This document shows positions 12,076 to 24,681 of a stretch of 64,000 nt of DNA, piece after piece (position 1 is the first letter of the stretch; each line of letters begins with the position of its first letter). The position numbers and the translations under genes were made by a program. The DNA is from Citrus sinensis (lineage: Eukaryota > Streptophyta > Magnoliopsida > Sapindales > Rutaceae), in contig NC_068557.1 in the NCBI RefSeq assembly GCF_022201045.2, forward strand, positions 22,731,501-22,795,500. Direction: 5' to 3'. The notes beneath the pieces were generated by a model. It saw only the letters and a list, made by a program, of their open reading frames with translations, did not search any database and was not told the DNA's origin.

Positions 12076-13790
12076 TTTCTATCTTAGCAATCAGAGATAA
12101 ATCAGAAGCATTTTCCATTATAATCCTACGTAAAATTAAAGCATGTAAAATATTAAGCTAATATAATTACACCACCAAACCTATAGACTACCATCAGCTT
12201 GCTGTAAATTCCAATATCATAAAAAAAAAATAATTAACCGAAATGCTAAGAGGGTAAGAAATCCATCGTGCTTGAAAATGTTACATGTTTTGATAATACT
12301 TTGACATATATTCAGAATTAACCATACAAAACGACCAAAATTGCAGAATTTCCACAAGTTGAAGAAAAAAAAAAATCAAAGCTTACTTAAGGTCGAGTGG
12401 GTGGTGTTAGGTTTGCTGCTACCGCGTCGTATGGGTGCAAGCTGCCAGTGCTTGGTTTGTTGCTACGTCGTGTGGCTGCTACATTTACGTGCTGGGTTCG
12501 CTGGTTGGTGGTGCTAGCTAGCTGCTAGGTTCAATCGATGATGGATGGATCGATCATTGATGGCTGCAAATGTTGGGTGGGTGTTGGTTGTTTCTTTTTT
12601 GCTTTTGCTTGTGCTGTTTAATTTACGGATTGTTGGGGCTTGTGATTTCATGATTTGTGAAATTTGGTTGTTTTTTTTTTTTTTAATTTGATTTGATTTT
12701 TTAATTTATAAATCATACAGCCCAGACTTTTTCTATAAGCTGTTAACCAAGCTCATTAACAGTAGGTTTTATAATTTTCGGCCCGTATCCATTCCCTTAT
12801 GTGGTACGAGCTGGGCCTACAGCCTATGCCCTGGACCGAGCCAGCTTGGGCTTTTTAACTTACAAAGGCAAACAAGTAGTAACTGGTCCGTTTGCTACGT
12901 GGCTCATTCTCAGATGAGAATACAAATAGTTTCGTCCCTCAAACTGTCAAGCGCGGCAAAGCGGCCGAGTAAAGAAATTAGTTGAACAAACAAACTCCAA
13001 GAAAATTGAAATGATAATTAGCTGGGGCAGTGAAAGAGAAAATAGAATATGACAGTGTATGACCAGAGGCCTAACCATATATGCTGCCAAAAAGTTTTGA
13101 AACACCCCTCGAAAATCCTAGCCAATTTTTTTGATTCCCGTGTCAGACCAGCCAATCAGTCATTAATCTTCAATATTTTTATTATATTCAAAAAACCTTT
13201 TCTTTTTTCCCAAAATCACCCTCTCTCTTATAGTAATGCCATCCATGATCAAATGGATTAAAACCCCGAATAGAAAAACAAACCAAGGAACATTCCCACC
13301 AATTAAAAATTCAAAAAACCCAAATAAAGTTTTATTATTTTATTTTCCTAGCGAAACTGGCATTCTGTCAGTCAATTAACTTCAATACAGCAGTTGCAGT
13401 GAGTGAACTGCTGCGCCTTTGCATCTATTTTATTTTTGTTGCTTTTTTTAATGTAATAAGTTTCTGGGTAAATGGCCGGTGTTAATTTCGAGTTATTTAT
13501 TTAGTCAGGGCTATTAATACCAAATTTAACATATGATAGAAGATGGGCGGGTGTACTGTCACGCTTCATACATGCGAGAGAACGTACAATATGTGTTAAA
13601 CAGTGTTGCACTGATGCGATGGTTGGAGTGTGCGACACGCCAAGGGCATTTTTGGTAGAGGGGCAAAAAGCCGAGGGATACGAGTGACAGTGCAGTGGCA
13701 TCATCAGTAAATCATTCGAGAAAAAGGGGTATTCTGAAACCGAAAAAAATTTGCCACAATTTCCGTTTTACCCTTGCTCGTCCCAATCGG
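12076..13790. other. Intergenic DNA between the hAT relic and the VOC gene
   Basis: Contains a G/T-rich stretch (about 12390-12600) upstream of the hAT relic, and AT-rich sequence after it. No supported gene. The last few hundred bases form the upstream region of the VOC gene. Confidence 0.4.
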
Positions 13791-13807
13791 TTCCGCTTCC
13801 CCGCTTC

Positions 13808-13958
13808 TATAAAATCCCCCTTAACACACCCCACGGAATCCTCATTTCGTTTTATCTTTTCTTCTCTCTCTTTCGTTTTCTCTCTCTTTCTCTCTCTTTC
13901 TCTCTCCTAGGGTCAGGTTTCTTTCCTTTGTCTCTAGACTCCAAAACTCTCTCGCTCA
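13808..13958 (+). promoter_or_regulatory. TATA box and pyrimidine-rich leader of the VOC gene
   Basis: TATAAAA at 13808-13814 lies 145 bp upstream of the ATG at 13959. Between them is a long CT-rich leader (TCTCTCTTT repeats, about 13860-13910), typical of well-expressed plant genes. A start site about 30 bp after the TATA box would give a 5' UTR near 115 nt. Confidence 0.65.
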
Positions 13959-14856
13959 ATGGCTGATGTCCAGGAGGTTCAGAATGGAGCTGCGCCGGAG
14001 AAGGCTCCTGCTACCGTGGCCAGCTTCACGGGGATGAAGCCGCAGTTGCTTGTGGAAGCACCGAAGGCTACTGACGCTGTTCAGTTCTACAAGACCGCGT
14101 TTGGTGCCGTGGAGATCGGCCGTAGCGTGGAAACCAAACGCAAGGCTGAACAGGAGCTCCCACTCATCTCCTGCGCTCAACTCGAGATTGCCGGCTCCAC
14201 TTTCCTTGTCTCTGACGTTTCCGGTGACTCTGCTGCGTACGTTTCTTGAACACTGAGTTTGTTTATGTTTTTTTTATCAGATCTAGCTTTATGCTTAGAG
14301 TTTAATTGCTTTCCGTTGTTGCATCTTGATGTTCTTTGAACATTCACGTACTTGAATCTGTACGTTGTTGCTCGACTGTTCTTTTGTCTTTTGTTTTTAA
14401 TTTTAAGATCTGTTTAAGTGCTTGTTTTGTACTATTTTACTTGTTGGCTTGGCAATATTTTGTATAAAATACATTTAACATTTATTTATATATTTTCGCT
14501 ATTCTTTCCCTGTGATTTTTGTTCTTGAATCTCCCTTGTAATCAGATTTTTGACCTTTAGTTGACTTTGTCTATTTTCTGGATTTTTGTCTTGGATGTTT
14601 GGCTCATTATTTTTATTTATTTACGGTTTTGACCAGTGCACAGACCGTGGGGACCGGATGCGTGCTTTGCTTGGAGACCGAGGACGTGGAGGCTGCCGTC
14701 GCCAAGGCTGTGAGTGCTGGAGCTGTTGCTGAGGGTGAGCTCGCTGAAGGCAACGGCGCGTGTTGTGGAGAGCGCGTGGGAAAGGTCAAAGATCCTTATG
14801 GCTTCACTTGGCTCATTTGCTCCCCGGTCAAGAAGTGCGCTGGCGTGGAAGCTTAA
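13959..14856 (+). CDS. VOC/glyoxalase-fold protein, At5g48480-like, 165 aa
   Basis: Two exons, 13959-14236 and 14637-14856, separated by a 400-bp T-rich intron with GT..AG ends; an Ala codon is split at the junction. The protein has one vicinal-oxygen-chelate (VOC) domain: residues ~25-90 carry KPQLLVEAPKATDAVQFYKTA and ELPLISCAQLEIAGSTFLV, and the second half carries CLETEDVEAAVAKAVSAGAV and KVKDPYGFTWLICS. This matches the plant family of uncharacterised protein At5g48480, annotated loosely as glyoxalase I. The substrate is unknown, and the true glyoxalase I metal ligands are not evident, so lactoylglutathione lyase activity should not be assumed. Cytosolic by absence of a leader. The ATG follows an untranslated CT-rich leader in good context (CAATGGC). 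No damage is seen. Confidence 0.92.
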
Positions 14857-16125
14857 GAGCCGCCGGATCTGATCTTTAGATATTGATCTACTATCACATA
14901 ACTCTCTTTTGTCGTTCGTCTTTACTGCTGTGGGTTTATAGCTCTAGGCTCTTTTAGTATTTCGGATATCTTGATGATATTGCTGAACGTTGATCGTGAT
15001 GATGGATGTTTTTGATTAATTTTGAAGGAACTGACAGCTGGCAGTTATAGACTTCTTGCTACTCTTATTATCAATTTATCATCTTCTATTTTGCTAGTAA
15101 TATCATCATTAATTCTAGTGATAACTATCCCTTCTGTGTGGAGGGTAAGATAGACTTTTAAACGTCGTGGTTGTGGATAGGGTGGTGGTTTATTGTTGTG
15201 CCCCGTGGTACAACAATAACATACATCTTTTGCGTCTGCGATTTGTTTAGTCTTTGTTTATTTTATTTTATTGTTTCAAGTAATGTTAAAATTTCTTCAA
15301 TAGTCGAGGAATTAGGGAAGAAAACATTGGGCAGTGTAACTGTCAGATTTGGGACGAGTCGGTATGCAACACGTGTCCCCGATGCTGCTATCACTGTAGC
15401 GCAGCATGGGCATGTGTCAATTGAATAGACAGCGAGTTGTCTTTCTGCGGGCCCGAGATTTTAACAGTTAGGGGTGGGGCACTCGTGAGCGTTTCCAAAT
15501 TATTTGTTGGATGATAAAGATTTGTTCCCCTTTAATTCAAGGCAATTCCTAAGTTGTGTTTGAGATACGGCCGGTTGTTTTTACGCGATGAATTGAAATT
15601 TAAACGTTGAGAAATAATTTATACGAAATGAATAGTGTGTGGACTTGAATTAGTTTAGTTTTATGGGTTTTAAGTTATATTAAATTTAAATTGAATTAGT
15701 CACAAGTTCAATGAGTTTAGTTCTGTGGGCTACAAGTTACATTAAATTTAACTTAAGTGAGGTCATCCATAAAAAAAAAAATTAACTTAAGGGAGACCTT
15801 TGATTGAGTGCCCATATTCAACGGTGATAAGGGCGGTCAATTCGGTGTCAATAATTTTGTAGGGAGGAATTCAAAGAGGATATTTTAACGTAACATTTTA
15901 ACTAGATCACCTGTTCATATTACAAGATAGCACAAAGGATAGAAATATAGGAAATAAGGAATATGTGATTCACAAACAACATCAAGTGAAATGCTTATAT
16001 TGTGTTAAGTGTTTATTTCGTATAGCTTATTTAACGAGTATAAATATTTATTTAATTTTATAAATTCTAAATATTTATTTAATTTTATAAACTCTTTAAA
16101 AAAATTTATTAATTGTTTAGTTATA
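14857..16125. other. 3' flank of the VOC gene and intergenic DNA
   Basis: The start is probably 3' UTR. An imperfect two-copy tandem repeat of about 64 bp (unit begins AGTTTAGTT) occurs at about 15651-15760. No gene is supported. Confidence 0.45.
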
Positions 16126-16134
16126 TTTTTTATT

Positions 16135-16826
16135 GGAAAAATATCCATCGTCCACCTATTTTTTACACCTTTTTAAAAAATACACAATTCCTTTATTTTT
16201 TGTTTGGAATTCACCTAAAGTTACATTTTGTTTCACTTTTCCACTTCCGTTTGGAATCCGTTAAGAAAACTAACGGAAACTTTAAAAAAATATCCATTTT
16301 ACCCCTCAAAACGAAAATTACAATTTCACCTTAAAAATTACAAAAAATAATCAGATTAAATCTAATTATTTTCCCCATCGGTCAATAAAGAAATTAATTC
16401 CACAACCATTAAATGCAGGTTTTTTTTTAAATATGTTTGTAATTAGAATGCTAAATTATAACAGTAGTATTAAAAATAGCTCAATCTCGCAAACCATCAA
16501 TTGAATTTAAGATAAGTAGAGTTTTATTATTCATTGAATTATAATCTGTAGTAGTTAAGATTTTTTTGTACTTCATTAACGTACTAATAATGATATTCAT
16601 CATTAAATCTAATTATTTTTTGCATTTTTTAGGGTGAAATTGTAATTTTCGTTTTGGGGGTAAAATGGTCATTTTCTTAAGTTTCCGTTAGTTTTCTTAA
16701 CGGATTCCAAACGGAAGTGGAAAAGTGAAACAAAATGTAACTTTAGGTGGATTCCAGCTAAAAAATGAAAGAATTGTGTATTCTTAAAAAATATGTAAAA
16801 AACAGGTAGACGATAGATATTTTCCT
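16135..16826. mobile_element. Mutator-type MITE with ~235-bp terminal inverted repeats
   Basis: The two ends of this ~690-bp stretch are long inverted copies. The left arm (16135 to about 16375) begins GGAAAAATATCCATCGTCCACC-like; the right arm (about 16600-16826), reversed, begins GGAAAATATCTATCGTCTACC-like. Both continue through CACTTCCGTTTGG and ACGGAAACTT blocks. A T-rich 9-bp repeat, TTTTTTATT, flanks it at 16126-16134 and 16827-16835. Exact edges slide by one base because of a T run. Long arms and a 9-bp duplication are Mutator traits. No coding sequence. Confidence 0.75.
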
Positions 16827-16835
16827 TTTTTTATT

Positions 16836-17520
16836 TAACAATCTTATTTTACTTCTTCTATAACATAATCAAAAAAATTACCTATTAAAGTAATTTTGCA
16901 ATGTGTAATAAAAAGATCTCATTAAAACCAAACAACTAATTTTTTTAAATAAAAGTTTTACTAATAAAAATTATACTTGAATAAATTTTATTTCAAAAAT
17001 TATACCAAGCACAGCTTACTTGGAACATCCTTCAACAATTAGGCGGCTTTACTACAAGCTCCAGTTGATTTACTAGAAGAGAAGGGTAAGCAAGATTAAA
17101 AGAGATTGCTAAATCAAGTGATCCGGTTGGAACTGAGCAAGGCACGTGGAAAGATCATGATCAATCCGATGCGCGTCCAAAGGTGCTAGTCCTTCTCCAA
17201 CAGGATGAGTTAGTAAACAATTGAAAAAGACAACGGCAGCACTCAAGTGACGGGACAAATTGGCTGAAGTTACGAGACCGTAAACTACAACTAGAACTAA
17301 AACTTGGCAGCATAAATGTTATTAACTAGGTACGTTACATGATTGGTTTATTATTACTAAGATTGGTCTTCTATTGATTATGAGGTGAACAAGGAGGGCA
17401 CGTGCAAAATTTAACAGGATCCCTTTGTGATTTGATTTGAGGTTGTCGGAAAAGGAATTATGAACGCCGGGCCGGGGGGGAGCGGGGAGGGGTTGGGGGG
17501 TTCTCGGAGGCCTTTTAAAA
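16836..17520. other. Intergenic DNA, includes a G-rich patch
   Basis: AT-rich sequence with a short G-rich patch at about 17466-17505 (runs of 4-7 G). No gene or RNA identified. Confidence 0.4.
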
Positions 17521-17529
17521 GAAATATGT

Positions 17530-17682
17530 GAGGGAAGGCAATCTTTCTCTCAATAGTGAAGTTGACGTCTCAAGTATTTGAGAAAATTAAAATTTGAACG
17601 GTGTTATACTAGAGTTGATATAAACTAATCTTAATAATTGTATGATTGTAAATATCATGAGCAATACTCTTTAAAAAAAAAT
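17530..17682 (+). mobile_element. Truncated SINE tail, same family as the 2.3-kb SINE
   Basis: The string from GTGAGGGAAGGCAATCTTTC through GTTGACGTCT, GAACGGTG and TTGTATGATTGTA to a poly(A) run matches, with substitutions, the 3' half of the SINE at 2314-2621. The tRNA-derived head is missing or unrecognisable, so this is a 5'-truncated or decayed copy. Confidence 0.6.
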
Positions 17683-17849
17683 CTTTGAACTTGTGTTAGA
17701 TTTCTTTATTGCCACTCAACTTGCAGGCTCTCTCAAATATTTCAATCACTAAGGAATCCATTTGCAATATAATGATATATCCACGCAGAATAATGTTATA
17801 GGTACTGGAATTAACATAAAATTTTGCATAATTTTTTTTTAAAAAAAAA

Positions 17850-18129
17850 AGTCTTATAGCCAATGGGCTATGAGCCCATTGGCAACTCATATGCCCAATA
17901 ACCTTAGGCACATGAGTTCGAGTTCCAATCATACGGAGACTCGACTCCCTTCTTATAGGAGTTTATTTAGCTCCCCACTTTGGGGGTAGAATCGATTTCT
18001 CTCTAATATTAAGTGAGAGTCATTAATGAACTGTGTCACATTATAATTATGAATGAGAGTCTCAATTGTTATTTGGCTGTAAATATTAGTAGAGTTCTAA
18101 TTGTAATATATCAATATTTAAAAAAAAAT
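17850..18129 (+). mobile_element. Second SINE-like element with tRNA-derived head
   Basis: Begins near TCTTATAGCCAATGGGC and contains a B-box-like GAGTTCGAGTTCC at about 17912. It then has a body with ACTCGACTCC and GTGAGAGTC blocks, and ends in an A-rich tail at about 18120-18128. Head, B box and A tail fit a SINE of a different family from the one at 2.3 kb. Flanking duplications were not convincing. Confidence 0.5.
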
Positions 18130-18183
18130 GTTATAGTGATATTTTTTAATTAATTCCCTTAATTTCTAGTGATGGTGATGGTG

Positions 18184-18272
18184 TGATATTTTTTATGCAT
18201 ATTTCACTGTTGATCTACGCAACTTAATAATATTTTTTATGCACATTTCACTGTTGATCTACGCAACTTAAT
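18184..18272. repeat. Two-copy tandem repeat, ~45-bp unit
   Basis: The unit ATATTTTTTATGCAYATTTC followed by ACTGTTGATCTACGCAACTT occurs twice head to tail with one or two differences. No coding potential. Confidence 0.8.
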
Positions 18273-18944
18273 TAAACGGTTTTCAATTTAAATAGAGAAT
18301 TCAAAGAAGATATTATAAGATCCAAGTCAAGGAATCACTTGCGCAACTCATTCTTTTTGTAAATCACATAAAATTACAGCAAAGGTATATGACAAAGTTA
18401 GGAAACAATACGACATGTATAAAAGGCTTCCTGTCAACATTAATCTACATTAACAAATTTATCAAATGTCAGATAACATATAGTCTTTGTTAACACTTGT
18501 TTTTAATATTAATATTAATTACCTAAGAGCTTAATATTTCGAGTCAAGTGAATTCTTAATCGTAGTTTTAGAGCCAAGCGTGCTTTTTAATTCCTCTCAT
18601 GTGCAAATCATAGCCAATCGAATGGAACATGGAGCGCCTTGGCGAGTGAATCTTCGAATTCATAAATCACAATGATCGAGCGAACCTAGTGATAGGCAGT
18701 CATCAAATTTCACATGTATGCTTGTACTTTAACTATTCAGTCGCTGTCCAATTTTTCTAGCAATAATGTTGATGTTACTTTTCCTTTTTTATCTTTTATT
18801 ACCTTTTGCTTAAAGTTTTCATGATTATTGTTATCTAGCTATCTCAGAAAAGGAAGCAAAGAATGGAAATCCTTTTCATGATCATTTTTGAGCTGGCGAA
18901 GGATTTGCTATTGAACTCGAGGCTATCTTGGACAAGGGAATTTA

Positions 18945-19961
18945 GGGATGGTAATCCGCACCGCCTGCAGTGAGTATACTATTATTAAACCCACACTTGC
19001 ACTCACTGCGTGAGCGGGTTCACGAGTACCATTGTCATCCGAGTCCGTTAATTTCTGCGCTGCGAGAGATGAGAGATGACGAAGTGAGGAATCAGACTGG
19101 AGATCTAGGCTCTAAATATCATATTGAATAAAATCATTTGATAATGGACATCGTCCGCAACGAGTTTGTTATTATTAAATCCACACCCGCACCCATTGTG
19201 GGTTTTAATTTTTTAAGAAAAATCACCTGCTGCGGGTTTTGACAATTACCAAACCCGCAATGGTACTCGACGGATTTTTTACAGGTTCTTACATTTAAAA
19301 TCACAAATGTTTAATATGTAAATTTATATTAATAACCTAAATTTTCACATAACATACTGAATTCTAATTTTAATCAATGTAAATAGAAAATTAAAATTTC
19401 AACATCAATCCAACACAAATTCTTAAATTTAAATATAAAATATATAAATTCATAAAAAAAAACCACAAATGCCATGAAAAATTCATGGGTGTGCAGCTAT
19501 TGTTCACGGGTGAAAGGGAAACAATTTGAAAGGTTAGGTTTTGCGGCTGTTACTCACAAATAAAAAGGAAATAGTTTGGGTTTCCTTTAGGTTAGGTTAT
19601 GAGTTACAACTTGCACACACCACACATGACATGTTTACACTTTACATTTATTTTATTTATATATTTTTAGATTTAATTATTTTTCAATTAAAATTACATT
19701 AAAAATTTTTGGACAAAAAAAAGTGGGTTTGGCGAATATTCATGCAGGTATCTATCGGATATTTAGTGCGGGTTTTAATTTCTAATATCAAACCCACCCG
19801 CAACCCACAAAATTACCCGCAGTGGGCGGGTTTGAGGGTACCATTGCCATCTCTAACAAGAGCCCGTTAATTTTTGCTAGAGATGAGAGATGATGAAATT
19901 GAGGAATCAGACCGAAGATCTAGGCTCTAAATATCATATTGAATAAAATCATTTGATTTAA
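18945..19961. repeat. Direct duplication containing a hAT-MITE-like GGATGGTAAT element
   Basis: A ~100-bp segment ending AGATCTAGGCTCTAAATATC and ATTGAATAAAATCATTTGA occurs at about 19042-19141 and again at about 19860-19961. Each copy follows sequence with ACCATTGYCATC, the reverse of the GGGATGGTAAT at 18950. The simplest reading is an element with GGATGG ends plus its flank, duplicated in tandem. The left copy is collapsed to ~95 bp and the right copy keeps more interior. Edges are approximate. Confidence 0.5.
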
Positions 19962-22733
19962 AAATTTTAAGTGAATAGTGATAGTGATAAATAAGGACTC
20001 AATAATACTAATAAAGATGAATCAGCCGAGACATGATAATGATATAGATCAGTGACAGAATTTTAGTACTAGTAGTGACCGCAAGGGGCTGAAGTCTCCA
20101 GTGAACAAAATTTCCCTCCCAAATTTTACTTATTTATTATCAGCAATTAATATGATATCATTTAACCCTCCTCTAATTAAATATCTTTCAAATATTATAA
20201 AAGTTAAAAAGTACTTCTTACATACTTCAAATAATTAAAGGGTTTGGGCTTTCGGCCGCTTGGCCCACGTACATTCAAATTAATTAATTTTTTTTCGCTC
20301 CAAAACCCATATTTTAATCTACAATTCTTGAAGCGTGCAAAAATCCGATGGAGTTTGCAAATCTCCAAGACTACACCTCCAACTTAACAGTAAAAGTGAG
20401 CATTTCTTAATTCTCCTCAGCTTGTCGCTGTCACTAAAACCCGTAAAAAGGCATGAACAGAGTCGCTTGATGCTTTGGGTTGGGTTTTAGGTCAACCCAA
20501 ACCAAACCAGAAAAAGTTTGGGTTGTAATCCAAACCAACCCAAACTTGTTTAACCCAACTCAATTCAACCCATATTAATAATGATTTGGGTTTGGGTTTG
20601 GATTTGAGTTTTATGATTAAAATATCTTTTGTTTAGGTAATTTGATTGTATCAAAATCATAAAAATTGATCATTTATCACACAAATTAAAATTGATTTTA
20701 TCATTTAGTAAATAAATATTATTATCTTTCAACTTTTTATTTATATTTATTCTAAATTATTAACATTAAATACCAATTGATAGATGTAATGTGTAGGATG
20801 TAATCAGATTGGGGGTGGGTAGATTTGGGTTTGGATCAACCTGATCGGATCGAGAAAACAGTAATCTAAATTCAATCCGAACTTGTCGGATAAAAAATTT
20901 GTGTTAATTATACGCTGGTCCAGTCAAGTTCGGTCCAAAATTAAATCCAAGTCCATTACGATGGATTTAGATATTATTCGGATTAGGGGTAATCTTGAGT
21001 TTTTTTTTTTTTGTTTACTTTGAGTGTTTTTTGTCTTCAAATTATCTTAATTATTAGAAGATAGGTTTAATGTAATTATCTCATTTTAGTCCTTTTTTTT
21101 AATACCAATTTTCAACAAAAAATGAAAATTTACCAAATTTCAACACAAAATGAAAATTACTACTCTGAGATTAATTAAATAAAAAAAAACTACTAATATA
21201 GGATCAGGTCAGTTTCTTTTCCCATCCCTAGATCTAATTAGTCCCTATGTGTGACGAAATTCTTAGTTCTAACGGGTGAAACATGTTATTTGTAGGGATA
21301 CACATAAAATTTTAACACGCACATATTTCTATTATATAAGCAAACCACGGTGGTACGGGAGAAATTTTATAAAAAAAAATAATCTAATATATTCATGATA
21401 TTGGTAATAATAATAATAATAATGAGAGAAAAAAATTAAAATGCGTGATATCAAGATGCTTTCATTCATGGAAGAAGTGTGTTGCACTTGGGAAGGAAGA
21501 GCCGAGGCAGAATGATTTTTTATATATGTTGTTATTGTTACTATTTTTTTTGGCTTTATCTATTGAGCAATTTTAATTTTCTTATAAGTGACTTGTAAAT
21601 CTTATGAGTTGTTATTTCTTTTTCTTTTTTTTTTTATAGTCCTTTTTGAGCTTGTATGAATACATGATTTAATTAGAAATCAACCTAACTGAACAAATAA
21701 TATGCCTGCTACTTATACAAGATCTATTGGTGCCAATTGGTTTATCGCCTTTTCAATTGTGAATGTGTGTGAATTTTGATTTATTTTAACGTCCACTTAT
21801 CTTAACAATTTGAAAATTGATATGTGGAAAATAAATAGATGTTCTAATATTTAAATTTGAGCTAGGGATAACAATCTATTTGTAAGTCAACACTGTAAAA
21901 TGGCTAGACAATATTGTCTAGCAACAATTTGACGATGTACAATTATATAAACGTTACTATTTAATCTCAAATTTACATCTTCAAAGGTGCGATCATACTA
22001 TAACTTGTAAGAATCCACAAAATGTGATATAATTTTATTTGTTGAACCTTTCTTATCATGAAATTCATTATTCTTGTGGCATAATCAAAATTTTAGTTCA
22101 ACGAGGCGATGTTGTAGAAATTACCATAAACTTGAGTAGGTTAGATTATAAAGTCAGAAAAAAAAGAGAGCTAACAATGAGGATCGTGATGATCAAATTA
22201 AGCATAAACTTGAGTAAATTATAACATAAAACCTATCAATGAGGGTCAAACAAGAAACATGTACACAAATTGGCATAATTTCAATTTTTATACGACATGA
22301 GAGCAGAGAGCAGAGCTGGGCCTCTACAGTCTACATATACGTCTAGTTCCTGCCTGCCAGCCCATGATTTCTCTTTAATTAATTTATCATCCATATAATT
22401 GGATTTGAAATTAAGAATAAATTAGCCATTTCTTCAATATCACATTCATCACATCACTCGCCGTCAATTTGAAAGCAATTATCAACAGAGTAATCAAAGA
22501 GGAAATTTGTACTATATTATTAGGTCATAACATTATTTTTAACCAGATCACACTTATTAATAGGAAATAATAAATACAGCCGTATTAATTGGACGTGAAC
22601 CAGCAGGCAGTAACGTTCCTTAAACCTGTAGGCCTCTTCGTCCTGCTCGCTAATTCAGTAAGCTGCATGCATACGTATATAAAAGATCAGGCGACTAATC
22701 AATTAATAACACAGAAAGTATATATAGTTAAAA
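19962..22733. other. Intergenic DNA with low-complexity patches
   Basis: Includes an AACCCAAACC-rich patch (about 20470-20600) and several poly(A)/(T) runs. A possible isolated first-exon-like frame at 20348 is not supported by downstream exons. No gene, RNA or clear transposon boundary was found. Confidence 0.4.
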
Positions 22734-23081
22734 TTAAACGTACGTGTAATCTGCGCAGCGGGGCCTGACGTATCTGAGATTGCACCTGGAAGGAAGAGCC
22801 ATGGCAAGATCATAATCAATCTGAAGGGAACGCACGACGTCCGAGAATTGCGAGGAGCACCAGCAGTCGGTGTTGCAAACACCAAGAAGAGACATGCAGC
22901 ACTCCGGGTTCGGTTTGGTCAGATCTTCCTGCAGACATCTCCATCGAATAGGCTCGATCCTTCTCGTACAGTAATAACCTGCTGCTTGGTCCCACGTGCT
23001 TTCAACCATCACCGCCGCCGCCACCGTCACCGCCGCCGCCGCCATCATCAATACAACCGCTAACTTGTTTCCCATTCCCAT
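22734..23081 (-). CDS. Eight-cysteine lipid-transfer-like protein (nsLTP/DIR1 neighbour), 115 aa
   Basis: A single exon starting at ATG 23081. Residues 1-25 form a hydrophobic signal peptide very rich in Ala, Val and Met, so the product should be secreted. The mature part has the plant lipid-transfer cysteine pattern: C38, C49, C61-C62, C73-x-C75, C100 and C109, plus one extra Cys at 69. The LAMALPSRCN segment matches the conserved helix-4 region of DIR1-type proteins (LALxLPxKCN). Members bind fatty acids or phospholipids in the apoplast. A TATA-like TCTATATAA lies about 80 bp upstream on the minus strand (23157-23166). The next gene on the same strand, 1.6 kb away, is a clearer DIR1 homologue, so this is probably a diverged tandem duplicate. 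The C-terminal YTYV tail and high Arg/Trp content are unusual. Confidence 0.85.
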   Translation of the reverse strand: MGMGNKLAVVLMMAAAAVTVAAAVMVESTWDQAAGYYCTRRIEPIRWRCLQEDLTKPNPECCMSLLGVCNTDCWCSSQFSDVVRSLQIDYDLAMALPSRCNLRYVRPRCADYTYV

Positions 23082-24155
23082 TTCTAATATTATATTTCTC
23101 TCAGTTACCTTACCTGCAGTTTACTTGCATTGCACTCCCTTCCCTAGCTGATCTGAAATTATATAGAAGAACGTTCCATACGTGAACTAGATTTTAATTA
23201 ATTGCCACCGTTTATATCCATGACATGTTGTTTAAACTTATCACATGGCGGGTTTGTATTGCTATTAAGGGAGAATGCCGATTTGGCCACTTTTTTTTTA
23301 ATGTTATTTCACCATTTAGGTCCCTAACAGGTTTTAATTTTGTCATTTCAATATCTCGTCCCTCTTGTTAGTTAAGAAATTGAGTTGAGTTATTCCACAT
23401 TGATTAGAAAATAAAAATATATGTATGTATACCGTTAAAGCAAGTTTAAGCTTTCAATTTAAGTGATAACTTAGCTTTTAGGTTAGTATTTTAAGTTAAA
23501 ACACTTTGATGTCTTAGGTGTAGTTAGGTTTGCCTTCCATTTAGTGTTGATGAGGAAAAATTTCCTCTTCTTTCTCACAGGTCTTTTTTTTGCAGACAAA
23601 ACTGCGTCGTTTTCAAGGACAAGTGTCCGCGCTAAAGATTTTGTTATAAATATCACCATCCCATTCAATCAAGAGATTAGATTTGCTAAATTGACTTTAA
23701 GGTCCCTTGTCAAATAAAAAAAAAAAAAAAGGGTCTTAATTAGTGTTAGATTATCTTATAATTGTTGCTTGTGAGTATGTGACGGTACCCTCTAAATTTT
23801 TTTCGTGACGACACTAAAAATGGTTGCCCCGATTAGCGTTGATTTGTGAGAATAATAAATCTTGTCTTCACAACCGTTATAGTACAGACTTTAATATAAT
23901 TATATATGTTATACAGTTTAATCTATTTTCCAATGTGATCATTAAGATTTCTTCTAAGTTGGGTAACTTCATCGCTCATGGTCTAGGGCAGGTTTACCTG
24001 CTACCATTTTCTTATCCAACAAGAACTGGTGGTTTTGGTTAGATAGCTTCCTTCTCCCGTTTACTATACGTGTCTCGGATGACTCAAATTAATCAAGTTA
24101 TAATCTGTTTCTACGTGCCACTAAAAAATTAAAAAGAAAAAGATTGCAAATTAAG

Positions 24156-24194
<39 letters not shown>

Positions 24195-24681
24195 GTATTT
24201 TTCTTGAGAAAAAAAAAAAAGGAAAGATTTTGAGTACTAATTGTGTGCTTTGCTAGTTGCTCTTGATCTAAAATGCTTTCTCAAATATTTCAATTACAAA
24301 AAGAAACCCAAAATAATGTGAATCGATCATTTTTATCAGATTAAGCTATTATGGCTGACTGCAGGCTACCAGTTCTGAATCAGCAAGGAAGGATATGATA
24401 ATAAAAACACAGTATCATTTAATCAAACTTAATTATGTCACTCGTATTTATATAAATTGCATAAAGCACAGCAATGGTAAATTACAAACAACAATAGATA
24501 GAAAGAAAGATGTTGACAACATGAACTAACATGCAGCACGGACACGACCACAAACATCCTTCAACGATTATTCCACATGCTATTTCTCATTTAGGAACCT
24601 GTAAAGAAAAACCCCAGCAAGATTAGCAACAAATTAAGTTTGTAGCTGGTATTAGTTCAATTAATCAGTGAAGTTAATTGA
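23082..24681. other. Spacer between the two LTP genes
   Basis: Holds the promoter of the 22.7-kb gene at its left end and the 3' flank of the 24.7-kb gene at its right end. A (TA)n microsatellite lies at 24159-24190. Nothing else recognised. Confidence 0.5.
24159..24190. repeat. (TA)n microsatellite
   Basis: About 16 uninterrupted TA units. Confidence 0.95.

Noticed and set aside
15171-15428. 85-codon plus-strand open frame downstream of the VOC gene
   Set aside because: No recognisable domain and it falls in the AT-rich 3' flank.
20348-20395. ATG-led frame MEFANLQDYTSNLTVK followed by a GTGAGC donor, like a first exon
   Set aside because: No downstream exon or homology could be found in the following 2 kb, and the next bases are low-complexity AACCCAAACC sequence.
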